A stretch of DNA of 64,000 nucleotides. Source: Mastigocoleus sp. MO_188.B34. Its GTDB lineage: Bacteria; Cyanobacteriota; Cyanobacteriia; Cyanobacteriales; Nostocaceae. The notes below the pieces were generated by a model. The model saw nothing but the letters and a program-made list of their open reading frames with translations, did no database searches and was not told the DNA's origin. The stretch spans positions 62,001 to 126,000 of the forward strand of contig NZ_JASJDK010000001.1 in assembly GCF_030065675.1 (NCBI RefSeq). The letters run 5' to 3'. Shown piece by piece: positions 9,078-17,267 of this stretch; the first letter of the stretch is position 1, and each line of letters starts with the position of its first letter. The translations under genes and the position numbers were made by a program.

Positions 9078-9734
9078 ATGTCATCTTCTTCTAATATTGC
9101 GGTTCGCGAATTACCTCTATTCCCCATAAAGGAGTTAGTGTTATTTCCTTCTAGACCTTTACCTCTACACATATTTGAATTTCGCTACCGAATGATGATG
9201 AATACGATCTTGCAAAGCGATCGAAGATTCGGTGTACTGATGGTAGATCCAGTAAAAGGTTCAATTGCCAATGTTGGTTGCTGCGCTGAAATTGTTCACT
9301 ACCAACGTTATCCAGATGATAGGATGAAAATGGTAACTTTAGGGCAGCAAAGATTTCGCGTCTTAGAGTACATTCGAGAAAAACCTTATTATGTGGGGTT
9401 AGTAGAATGGATAGAAGACGAGCCACCCAGTCAAGATTTGCGAACAGCTGCAACAGAAGTGGAACAATTGCTGCAAGATGTAGTTCGTTTATCAGCTAAA
9501 CTTACAGAACAACCCATAGAGCTACCAGACGATCTACCAGAGTTACCTTTGGAGCTTTCATATTGGGTTGCGTATAACCTCAGAAGTGTTCCTTTGGAGC
9601 AGCAAGCACTTTTAGAGATACAAGACACTGCTGCTCGTTTAGAACGAGAAGCAGAAATTTTAACTTCTACTCGTAATCACTTGGCTGCTCGTACAGTTCT
9701 TAAAGACACATTAAATCAAAATTATCGGGGGTAG
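9078..9734 (+). CDS. Solo LON substrate-binding (La N-terminal) domain protein
   Basis: This 218-residue protein corresponds to the N-terminal domain of Lon protease. It opens with LPLFPIKELVLFPSRPLPLHIFEFRYRMM, the characteristic start of the domain, and has no AAA+ or protease part. Such stand-alone proteins are conserved in cyanobacteria. They may bind unfolded substrates or act as adaptors, but their function is not established. AAGG lies about eight bases before the ATG. It converges with pheA on the other strand, 37 bases away. Confidence 0.9.
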   Translation: MSSSSNIAVRELPLFPIKELVLFPSRPLPLHIFEFRYRMMMNTILQSDRRFGVLMVDPVKGSIANVGCCAEIVHYQRYPDDRMKMVTLGQQRFRVLEYIREKPYYVGLVEWIEDEPPSQDLRTAATEVEQLLQDVVRLSAKLTEQPIELPDDLPELPLELSYWVAYNLRSVPLEQQALLEIQDTAARLEREAEILTSTRNHLAARTVLKDTLNQNYRG

Positions 9735-9771
9735 TTAGTACTAAATATCAGTTATTTATTTCAGCTAGCAG

Positions 9772-10671
9772 TTAGTTGTTTGATTTACTAATTTGTAAAA
9801 CATTGTAACTGCCAAAAACCTTTAATACTTCTGTATGCTTACTAAGTTCAGAAAGTGCTAATTGTATTCCTGATTGAGTAGCATCAGCTTCTAAATCTAT
9901 AAAAAATAAGTATTCCCCTAGGGAGCGTTTGGTGGGTCGAGACTCGATACGACTGAGATTTATACCGAGTTGGGAAAACACTTGTAGGGGTTTAACTAAA
10001 GCGCCAGGAGTGTTTGCAGGTAAACTAAATGCTAATGAGGTGTGAGTAGTATTAACACCAGAAGAGTGGGAATAGATACCAGGTATGTCAACTTTACTAA
10101 TTACCCAAAACCGAGTGTAGTTTTCTGGGCTATCATTAATGCTGCTGGCTAGAATGGGTAAATCATATATTTGCGCCGCACGCTCGGAGGAAATTGTTGC
10201 TGCGGTTAATTCTTCATCTAATATTCCTAATGCTTCAGTTGTAGATTTTGTAGGAATTAGCTGTGCATCAGGTAAGAATTTATTTAGCCATTTTTGACAT
10301 TGAGCAAGAGCTTGGGGATGGGAGTAAACTTTTTCAATTATCTCCAAGCTTTTGGCACTTGAGACAAGTGCGTGACAGATTGGCATAATTAAAGCTAGAT
10401 TGATTTGTAAGTCACTTAACTGCCACAATGTATCCATAGTTACTCTTACGCTTCCCTCAATAGAGTTTTCTACTGGAACTATGGCTAAATCTGTTTCTTT
10501 GGATTCTACAGCGTATAATGTTTTATCAATACTGGAGTAGGGACACAACTGAGTTTTTACTTCGGTTTTTTCTTTCAATAATTTAGTGTAATTAACAGCT
10601 ACAGCTTCAGCATATGTACCTGATGGTCCCAAGTGGGCAATATGTAAAGTTTTAGGTTCATCACTTATCAT
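9772..10671 (-). CDS. pheA: Prephenate dehydratase with ACT domain
   Basis: This 299-residue enzyme converts prephenate to phenylpyruvate in phenylalanine synthesis. The dehydratase domain (residues about 10-195) starts with HLGPSGTYAEAVA and ends with the catalytic TRFWVI motif. An ACT regulatory domain follows, with GALVKPLQVFSQLGINLSRI and the ESRP phenylalanine-binding motif, so feedback inhibition by phenylalanine is expected. There is no chorismate mutase domain, as usual in cyanobacteria. It is transcribed alone on the minus strand. Confidence 0.96.
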   Translation of the reverse strand: MISDEPKTLHIAHLGPSGTYAEAVAVNYTKLLKEKTEVKTQLCPYSSIDKTLYAVESKETDLAIVPVENSIEGSVRVTMDTLWQLSDLQINLALIMPICHALVSSAKSLEIIEKVYSHPQALAQCQKWLNKFLPDAQLIPTKSTTEALGILDEELTAATISSERAAQIYDLPILASSINDSPENYTRFWVISKVDIPGIYSHSSGVNTTHTSLAFSLPANTPGALVKPLQVFSQLGINLSRIESRPTKRSLGEYLFFIDLEADATQSGIQLALSELSKHTEVLKVFGSYNVLQISKSNN

Positions 10672-10936
10672 GGGTAATTAGTAGCTAGTAATTAATGGTT
10701 ACAATTAGTTAGTAGTTGTAAGCAAAAACAAATTTTCTGAATAAGTTTTCACAAAAATAAGTTTTCAGAATTCATCTGACTTTATGATTCTCGGCTATAT
10801 TCAAAGTTTAATAGTATACCAGTTCTGTCAACATATTCGACCGCTCAATTTGTATTACAGATTAGCCAAAAATCGATAGAAAAAGTAGCCAACTCTGATG
10901 TTACAAAGAATTACTGGATATCACAATATAAAATAA

Positions 10937-12658
10937 TTAATTATTGGCAACACAACGGTAGAGCTTATATCTGTATTCACCAGCATATGAATTATATTTG
11001 GGCTCAATAAAACAATTCTGAGACTCTAAATCCATTTTTGTGCGAAAGTTAACTAACCATAAATCTAAAGGTCGGGGTACTTGAGTAAGTTGTTTATTAA
11101 GTATTTCCATTCCCTCACTGTAAGAATCTGTTTGAAAATTTTTGTGTAATAAGAAAAACTGCCAATCATTACTAGAAAATTGATTGCCAGATAAGCGTTT
11201 AAATTCCAGTGCTAAACCCATCATTCTTCCAGTTTGTCCGTGATGTTTGTGACTGGTAGCAATGATTGCTGGGGATTGAGAAGCTTTGTAGATGATTGGA
11301 GCAAGGATATCGGGACGATGATGCTGCAAGTAGCCAATATTTCCAACAACTGTTACTCCTCCCAAAAGGGACATAAAAGAAATAATTCCCACCAACACTC
11401 TTTTGTTAATAGCCGAGAAGAATTGATTATTTTGGGAATGAAAGTTTTTCCCTTGCTGCCAGCAAATAGCTAAAGCTGCAGCAAATACAAGTATAATTGC
11501 GGGTATGTAAATAAATTGGAAGCGTGGTGCTAAAGTTAAATCTATACCTAGAAAGTAACTGAAACTCAAAAATAAAAATATTGCCCCGAATATGTATTCT
11601 TTTAAGGTATTACTAATAACGGCAGATGGTGAATTTAATTGTTGAGCTTGTAAAGTACATCTGATGTTATAAATTACCCAACCTAAAAACAGCAGTGTAA
11701 ATGTACCAGAAATTATTACAATCCAAATGGGTACAATAGAAATTGCTGACGGAGGTAATACGAGTATACTTATTATCCACAAAAAAAGTCGCCAAATCGG
11801 TTCTATGAAATTAGGGCTTCCGTCAGATACCCAAGTAGTAAGTTCATTACCACGAATCTTTGCTAAAATCGGTAACCATACTACCGAAGCACTAAAGGTT
11901 CCAAAAGCAACTCCCAAAATACGTAACCAGTTTAAACCTATTGGTACCCATTTATTATTTTTGACTTGTTTTGCAATGTGTAAGAGCAATACACAAGCTT
12001 GAACGAACAGTGCCAAACTAAAAAAGAAATGGGTTGCAATTCCCAAAGCATTGATTATAACCCAAGTTAATCCCACCCAAATTGGTAGGCGTTGATGATT
12101 ACGAATTACTTCAATTGCTTTCATGAAACAAGACAAAGAAGCAATTAGCAACAAAATAACTAGGGTATAATGGCGTGCTTCCCTAGCTAAAAATATATTG
12201 TAGGGAGAAACAGCCATTAATGCAGCCGCTATATGTCCTACTAAAGCCGAACGAAAAACTAAATATCCAAAACCAAACATTGCTGGAATAGATATAATTC
12301 CTAATATGGCACTCAGCGATCGCGCCGCAAAAACAGACGCTAATTCTCCAGTTGGGGAAAAAGCTTTCATCCATAAGTGATTAATAATGAAGTACACAGG
12401 TGGGTGCGTACTTTCATTAAATAAACTTTCGGTAACATTACTAATTTCTGTATTGGATATTACTTGCAATGGTTGCAACAAAACATCCACATTAATAATT
12501 TGATTGAGGGGTACGTGACGAAATGTGTTACCCAAGCTAAAAACTATGGTGGCACATTCATCAGTCCAAGGTGGTAATTTTTCTAAGCCGATAAAGCGCA
12601 GACAACTACCAATAATTATCCATGCCAACAATAACAACAGATGAATGCGCTTGTTCAT
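10937..12658 (-). CDS. GT39/ArnT-like membrane glycosyltransferase
   Basis: This polytopic membrane protein has many hydrophobic helices (starting with HLLLLLAWIIIGSCL) and the conserved acidic motif PPWTDECATIV in the first periplasmic loop, where PMT/ArnT-type enzymes carry the catalytic acidic residue. NAREARHY-like spacing (FLAREARHYTLV) further supports the family. These enzymes transfer sugars from polyprenyl-phosphate donors to lipids, proteins or glycans. Acceptor and donor are unknown. I chose the ATG at 12658 because it directly precedes the first membrane helix; an in-frame ATG at 12745 would add 29 residues. Neither has a clear Shine-Dalgarno. Confidence 0.8.
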   Translation of the reverse strand: MNKRIHLLLLLAWIIIGSCLRFIGLEKLPPWTDECATIVFSLGNTFRHVPLNQIINVDVLLQPLQVISNTEISNVTESLFNESTHPPVYFIINHLWMKAFSPTGELASVFAARSLSAILGIISIPAMFGFGYLVFRSALVGHIAAALMAVSPYNIFLAREARHYTLVILLLIASLSCFMKAIEVIRNHQRLPIWVGLTWVIINALGIATHFFFSLALFVQACVLLLHIAKQVKNNKWVPIGLNWLRILGVAFGTFSASVVWLPILAKIRGNELTTWVSDGSPNFIEPIWRLFLWIISILVLPPSAISIVPIWIVIISGTFTLLFLGWVIYNIRCTLQAQQLNSPSAVISNTLKEYIFGAIFLFLSFSYFLGIDLTLAPRFQFIYIPAIILVFAAALAICWQQGKNFHSQNNQFFSAINKRVLVGIISFMSLLGGVTVVGNIGYLQHHRPDILAPIIYKASQSPAIIATSHKHHGQTGRMMGLALEFKRLSGNQFSSNDWQFFLLHKNFQTDSYSEGMEILNKQLTQVPRPLDLWLVNFRTKMDLESQNCFIEPKYNSYAGEYRYKLYRCVANN

Positions 12659-12745
12659 TATTATAGTTATGAAATATTCAGTAATTTTTGATTGCTTACC
12701 TTTGAGTGGAACTGATGCAAACCTCAGATTTTGAAATATCTTCAT

Positions 12746-13291
12746 TGAGTTTTCAATTACAAAATCTCCACTTTTTTCCCAAATTCAAGATGAATATTAC
12801 AACAATCATATTTAGTTTGTGAACAGGTTATAGAATAATTGTTAGCTATTTATATGAAAATAACTATATAAAAGTAGTTCCAGTATGATGAACAATTATC
12901 GTCCTGCTCACTATTACTTATTTTTTCATTCGTATTTGTTGCTTATATATATCTCGAAAATTGTAAATATAATCAAGGTTGCGAACATGCATTATTCTAA
13001 TAGTATATGTAAACTTTTTTCCGAGCATGTAACTCTATCCAGACATTACATAAATCACTTATTACTACTTGTGACAAAATCTCTAGATATTTATTAGTAT
13101 TTTAATTTTGAGGTATTAGTTTTAAAGATAAAGATATTTGCAGCTTGTTAGATTAATACTATGTCAGCATCTACTTGATGACAAAGTATAGTAAAATATT
13201 ATATTTCGACAGCAAAAAATACATTAAATATTTTTTATTAATCATGTTTTAAAAAATATTAGAATAATTAAATGGTTATGGTTATTAAATT
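12746..13291. other. AT-rich intergenic region, nothing recognised
   Basis: About 546 AT-rich bases lie between divergent genes. A 70-codon frame at 12885-13097 has no ribosome-binding site or domain and is not called. The promoters of both flanking genes presumably lie here. Confidence 0.5.
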
Positions 13292-13879
13292 ATGGCTACC
13301 AAGTTTTTTGCTTCCGAGTCAGTAGAAATTACTGTTCCCTCGCAAGCTATTCCCGTTGAATATTACTTGCGTCAGCCACAAAGATTAGTTAATGCTTTAG
13401 TAGAGCAAAAGCGGGTTGAACAAATAAGTAGAGAAGTTTTTCGCTTAAAAATGCGTCCTTTAAACTTTATGTCTGTTAAAATTCAACCTACTGTAGACAT
13501 GAAGGTATGGGCACAATCGAATGGCACAATCAACCTTGAATCCATCGCTTGTAAAATTCTTGGTTTAGATTACATTAACCAGCGTTTTAACCTAAATTTA
13601 AAAGGATATTTATTACCTATACAGCGCAGTGATATTACTTATCTTAAAGGCAATGCCGGGCTAGAAGTTAGATTAGAACTGCCACCGCCATTTTCTTTCA
13701 CTCCCCAATTGATTATGGAAAAAACTGGAAATGGTTTGCTCAAAAGCGTTTTAATGACAATTAAGCAAAGATTACTCAATCAGCTTTTGAATGATTATCA
13801 GTCCTGGGTTAAGTCTCAAACACAGGGAAAAAGAATTGACAGTGACAGTACTGAATTTTCTAGCCTGAAATTGGAATAA
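13292..13879 (+). CDS. DUF1997 family protein
   Basis: This 195-residue protein belongs to DUF1997, a family confined to cyanobacteria and plastid-bearing lineages. Recognisable segments are YLRQPQRLVNALV, FRLKMRPLNFM and a C-terminal amphipathic helix, MTIKQRLLNQLLNDYQSW. It has no signal peptide or membrane helix. The fold resembles START-like/SRPBCC lipid-binding proteins, but that is recall, and no function is assigned. It converges with rnhB, with only 37 bases between the stop codons. Confidence 0.85.
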   Translation: MATKFFASESVEITVPSQAIPVEYYLRQPQRLVNALVEQKRVEQISREVFRLKMRPLNFMSVKIQPTVDMKVWAQSNGTINLESIACKILGLDYINQRFNLNLKGYLLPIQRSDITYLKGNAGLEVRLELPPPFSFTPQLIMEKTGNGLLKSVLMTIKQRLLNQLLNDYQSWVKSQTQGKRIDSDSTEFSSLKLE

Positions 13880-13916
13880 TTATGACTTTATTTTTGATTT
13901 GAAGCATCGCAATTAG

Positions 13917-14606
13917 CTATATCTCTAGATTTATCTTCATTTGTTTTTGACAAGGGCTGAAGGAATGACGGTGCCAAGGTGAAGGTCCATGTTGCTCTAA
14001 CGCTATCAGGTGACTTTTACTACCATATCCCTTATTCTTCTCTAAGCCATACATGGGGTATTCCAACGCCATTTTTATCATTATCTGATCGCGCCAAACT
14101 TTCGCCACAATACTAGCAGCAGCAATTTGGAGTGATTTAGAATCTCCCTTAATAATTGTTTGTTGCTGTTGTTGGGGTAAATCTTTTACGATTTGATTGC
14201 CATCAATCAAACAAATTTCTGGCTGAATTTCTAGCTGGATTATAGCTCGCTTCATAGCTAATAAAGATGCCTGCAGAATATTTATTTTGTCAATTTCTGC
14301 GGAAGAAGCACAGCCAATTTTCCAATCCAATGCCAACTCACAAATTTGCTCGGCTAACTTACTTCGACGAGTAGCACTCAGCTTTTTACTGTCATTAATT
14401 TTTGCACTAATCAAATCCGGAAAAGCAGTTTGCGGAAGTACGACAGCAGCAGCAACTACAGGTCCAAATAATGCACCTCTTCCGACCTCATCAACACCTG
14501 CAACAATTTCAGGTAATTTAGATGAAGGGGATAACTCTAGCCATTGGAAATCGCTTGTGGATGTTTGGGAGCCCATGCCAAAAACAGATTTTTGCCTATC
14601 AGCCAT
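13917..14606 (-). CDS. rnhB: Ribonuclease HII
   Basis: This 229-residue RNase HII removes ribonucleotides and RNA primers from DNA. The active-site motif AGVDEVGRGALFGPVVAAAV supplies the first Asp/Glu pair. LIDGNQ and SIVAKVWRDQ carry the other catalytic regions. It begins 28 bases after the rne stop on the same strand, so it is almost certainly translated from a shared rne-rnhB transcript. The N-terminal stretch of about 30 residues before the catalytic domain is not conserved-looking. Confidence 0.97.
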   Translation of the reverse strand: MADRQKSVFGMGSQTSTSDFQWLELSPSSKLPEIVAGVDEVGRGALFGPVVAAAVVLPQTAFPDLISAKINDSKKLSATRRSKLAEQICELALDWKIGCASSAEIDKINILQASLLAMKRAIIQLEIQPEICLIDGNQIVKDLPQQQQQTIIKGDSKSLQIAAASIVAKVWRDQIMIKMALEYPMYGLEKNKGYGSKSHLIALEQHGPSPWHRHSFSPCQKQMKINLEI

Positions 14607-14634
14607 AAAAATTATTTATGCTTCAAGCCGATTT

Positions 14635-16695
14635 TTATTCACTTTCTGTGGCAGATGAACGACGGCGACGGCGACGTTTGATACCGGTACTGCTAGATGC
14701 ACTAATAACCTCAGGTTCTTGTTCTGGTTCTGGTTCTGCTTTTGGTTTTGAAGCAATTACTGGAGTTACCTCTGCTGTACTACTTTCTTCCAATTCAACT
14801 TTTGCAGGTGCTGGGGTTTCTACTTCATCGGAATTTATTACAGGTTTTGGCGCAATGATAGGTTCTGGGCTTTCTGATGTTGCTGTAGAACCTTGTCCGG
14901 GCTGGGTTACATTGATAATTACAGACTTGGGATTTTTTACTTCACGATTTAAAAGTACTAAAGGCGATACTCCCATCAGCGCATAAACATCTTGTTCTTC
15001 TGATGACATTTCCACAGAAACAATTTCTGGTGGTTCGACGACTGATTTAACAGATTCTATTTTGCTTACTCTGTTACGTTCGATGCGATCGCCCCAACCG
15101 GCTTTACCAAAACTAGCTTCTGAAGCTAATTCTGCATCCATATCCATATCTTGGTCATTAGCCAAAATCAGGGAGTTATTATTAAGACGCGGTTCTTCTT
15201 TACCATTAGTGCCATTAACACCATTGCGACGGCGACGGACGCGACGTTTACTACTATCACCAAGTTCGTGATAGCTCGGGTGATTTACTAAATTCAGTGC
15301 TGCTAACTCAGATTCGTTATCAAATCCGTCATTGAAACCTTCATAAGATTCCCGTGGTTCGTTAATGCGAGCAGCAGGTAATCGGGGTTCTTTATGGGGT
15401 AAGGAAACAAAACGCTCTGGTGGTGCTTCTGTTGGAGTTACAATCTCTGGAGCTTCAGTTTCTCCGGGAAGCCTGACAATGTGCCCTAAACCACCGCATG
15501 TAGAACAGGTTTTACCAAATAATTCATAAATATTTTGCCCTTGACGCTTACGGGTAAGTTCTACTAAACCCAGTTCTGTAAGCTGAGCAATTTGGGGACG
15601 GGCTTTGTCTGCTTTGAGTGCTTTGTTAAAATGCTCTAAAACATGCAACTGGTCGCGCCGCGATTCCATATCAATAAAATCAACAACAATTACACCAGCA
15701 ATATTGCGCAAGCGTAATTGACGAGCAATTTCCGTCGCAGCTTCACAATTAGTCCATAAAACTGTTTCCCTTGCCGTTGCGGAACGGGTAAAGGAACCAG
15801 AGTTGACATCTATTACTGTTAATGCTTCTGTTGGCTCAATAATTACATAACCGCCAGAAGGTAAATCTACTCTTGGTCTCAGAGCTTCTTTAACTGCAGC
15901 ATTAATACGGAAATATTCTAATATATCGCTGCGATCACGGTGGTGATCGATTAACAAACCCTGTGGTGTTTGTCCCCCACTCCAATTTTGTAAGTATTGT
16001 TTGACTCGTTTTAACCCAGTACTTGAGTCAACCACAATTCGGTTCACATCGGCACCGTACATATCCCGCAGTACTCTTTGGATAAAATCATCATCTCGGT
16101 TGAGTAATGCTGGAGCGCGGGTAGATTGAGCTTCTTGCTGAATGGTTTCCCATTGTCTTTGCAAAGATTCCAAATCTTCAATAATCGCTTCTTCTGGTTT
16201 ACCTTCTGCTTCAGTTCGTACTAGCAAACCCATTCCAGCAGGTTTAATCAAAATTGCTAGCGCTCGCAAACGGTTGCGTTCATTTTCATTTTTAATTCGA
16301 CGAGATAAATTTACACCACGTCCATAGGGCATGAGAACAACATAACGTCCGGGTAAGGTGATATTTCCCGTCAACCTTGGACCTTTGGTTCCAGTTGGTT
16401 CTTTCATTACCTGCACTGGAACTTTTTGCTGTGGTGCCAACAATTCCGTAATTGCAGCCGAACTGCGCTTCAGTCTTAATGGTCCAAGGTCGGTTACGTG
16501 AATAAAACCGTTACGTTCTGGGTCGCCTATATTTACAAAGGCTGCATCTATCCCAGGTAATACATTTTCTACTACGCCTAAGTAAATATCACCAATTTGG
16601 TGATGACCTGTAGCAACAACCAATTCTTGTATTTGGTCTTCAGAAAATACAGCAGCAATCTGATGCTGTTCGGCGATAATAATTTGTTTTGTCAT
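14635..16695 (-). CDS. rne: Ribonuclease E/G, cyanobacterial RNase E
   Basis: This 686-residue endonuclease initiates mRNA decay and rRNA/tRNA processing. The S1 RNA-binding domain lies in the first about 120 residues (GDIYLGVVENVLPGIDAAFV). The DNase I-like catalytic domain carries VIDVNSGSFTRS and VIVVDFIDM, and the Zn-link is CSTC. A long, low-complexity tail of roughly 270 residues is rich in Glu/Pro and ends in KRRRRRRSSATESE. An arginine-rich C-terminal peptide of this kind is the PNPase-binding site in cyanobacterial RNase E. A spacer of more than 500 bases upstream probably includes a long leader. Followed by rnhB. Confidence 0.98.
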   Translation of the reverse strand: MTKQIIIAEQHQIAAVFSEDQIQELVVATGHHQIGDIYLGVVENVLPGIDAAFVNIGDPERNGFIHVTDLGPLRLKRSSAAITELLAPQQKVPVQVMKEPTGTKGPRLTGNITLPGRYVVLMPYGRGVNLSRRIKNENERNRLRALAILIKPAGMGLLVRTEAEGKPEEAIIEDLESLQRQWETIQQEAQSTRAPALLNRDDDFIQRVLRDMYGADVNRIVVDSSTGLKRVKQYLQNWSGGQTPQGLLIDHHRDRSDILEYFRINAAVKEALRPRVDLPSGGYVIIEPTEALTVIDVNSGSFTRSATARETVLWTNCEAATEIARQLRLRNIAGVIVVDFIDMESRRDQLHVLEHFNKALKADKARPQIAQLTELGLVELTRKRQGQNIYELFGKTCSTCGGLGHIVRLPGETEAPEIVTPTEAPPERFVSLPHKEPRLPAARINEPRESYEGFNDGFDNESELAALNLVNHPSYHELGDSSKRRVRRRRNGVNGTNGKEEPRLNNNSLILANDQDMDMDAELASEASFGKAGWGDRIERNRVSKIESVKSVVEPPEIVSVEMSSEEQDVYALMGVSPLVLLNREVKNPKSVIINVTQPGQGSTATSESPEPIIAPKPVINSDEVETPAPAKVELEESSTAEVTPVIASKPKAEPEPEQEPEVISASSSTGIKRRRRRRSSATESE

Positions 16696-17267
16696 TCAAT
16701 TCCCTCAAAAATTGGCAGCACAAATAGACATGGGGGTTGATTGTTCGAGTTCGCCCTTACAAGCCTGGTTCTGCTGGTAGTAAAAATTACACTTTTTTGC
16801 TTTCGATTTTGGCAAGCGGTTGACGTCGTCTTGACGCTTACACGCTTGATTATTCCACAACGGCTGCATAAAATTTTCTAAGCAATTAAATACCCGTCCG
16901 TGGTTAATTTTTGATTAAATGCTCTTTCCAATCCTTGGCTAGAGCTTTCCACTGTTGTTTGAAAAAGCATATACTCGGAGAAATAATTAGAGAAGCCGAC
17001 CCAGTCGCTTGTTTGGTTGCTGATTCACTCGTAGCTATTTTTAAAGAGTGTTTGTCAATCTGCTTCAAGTTTCCTGGGGTCAAATCCGGGAATTTGCACT
17101 CTAATATTTTGCTTCCGTATCCTGAATATCAGGTTAGTGAATCAGCTTACTCAATGCAGCGCCAGAAAATTTCTCTTCATATCATTCTAACGCAACCTTG
17201 TCAAAAATCAATTATCTGCTTATGCACTGCTTGAGGGCAACCTAGTTCCAATTGCCCTCAGTAAGCT
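16696..17267 (-). promoter_or_regulatory. Long upstream region and likely 5' leader of rne
   Basis: There are 572 bases between the radical SAM gene and rne, both on the minus strand. A hairpin at 17232-17260 lies just after the radical SAM stop. rne leaders in cyanobacteria are long and take part in autoregulation (family knowledge). U-rich runs such as the one opposite 16795-16802 are present. A plus-strand frame at 16911-17234 has no domain and is not called. Confidence 0.45.
17232..17260 (-). terminator. Hairpin after the radical SAM gene
   Basis: TGAGGGCAA pairs perfectly with TTGCCCTCA over an 11-base loop, seven bases beyond the stop codon. There is no U-tract, so it may act as an mRNA 3'-end stabiliser or processing site rather than an intrinsic terminator. 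Confidence 0.4.

Noticed and set aside
12885-13097. 70-codon plus-strand frame upstream of the DUF1997 gene
   Set aside because: AT-rich composition, no ribosome-binding site and no domain.
14618-14986. 122-codon plus-strand frame opposite the RNase E tail
   Set aside because: It is a shadow of the low-complexity tail of rne, rich in Ser/Gly/Ala from repeated codons.
17085-17110. tRNA T-loop-like string GGGTCAAATCC
   Set aside because: The flanking bases do not pair as a T-stem and no acceptor or anticodon arm can be drawn.
16911-17234. 107-codon plus-strand frame in the rne upstream region
   Set aside because: It lies antisense to the likely rne leader, has no domain and no ribosome-binding site.
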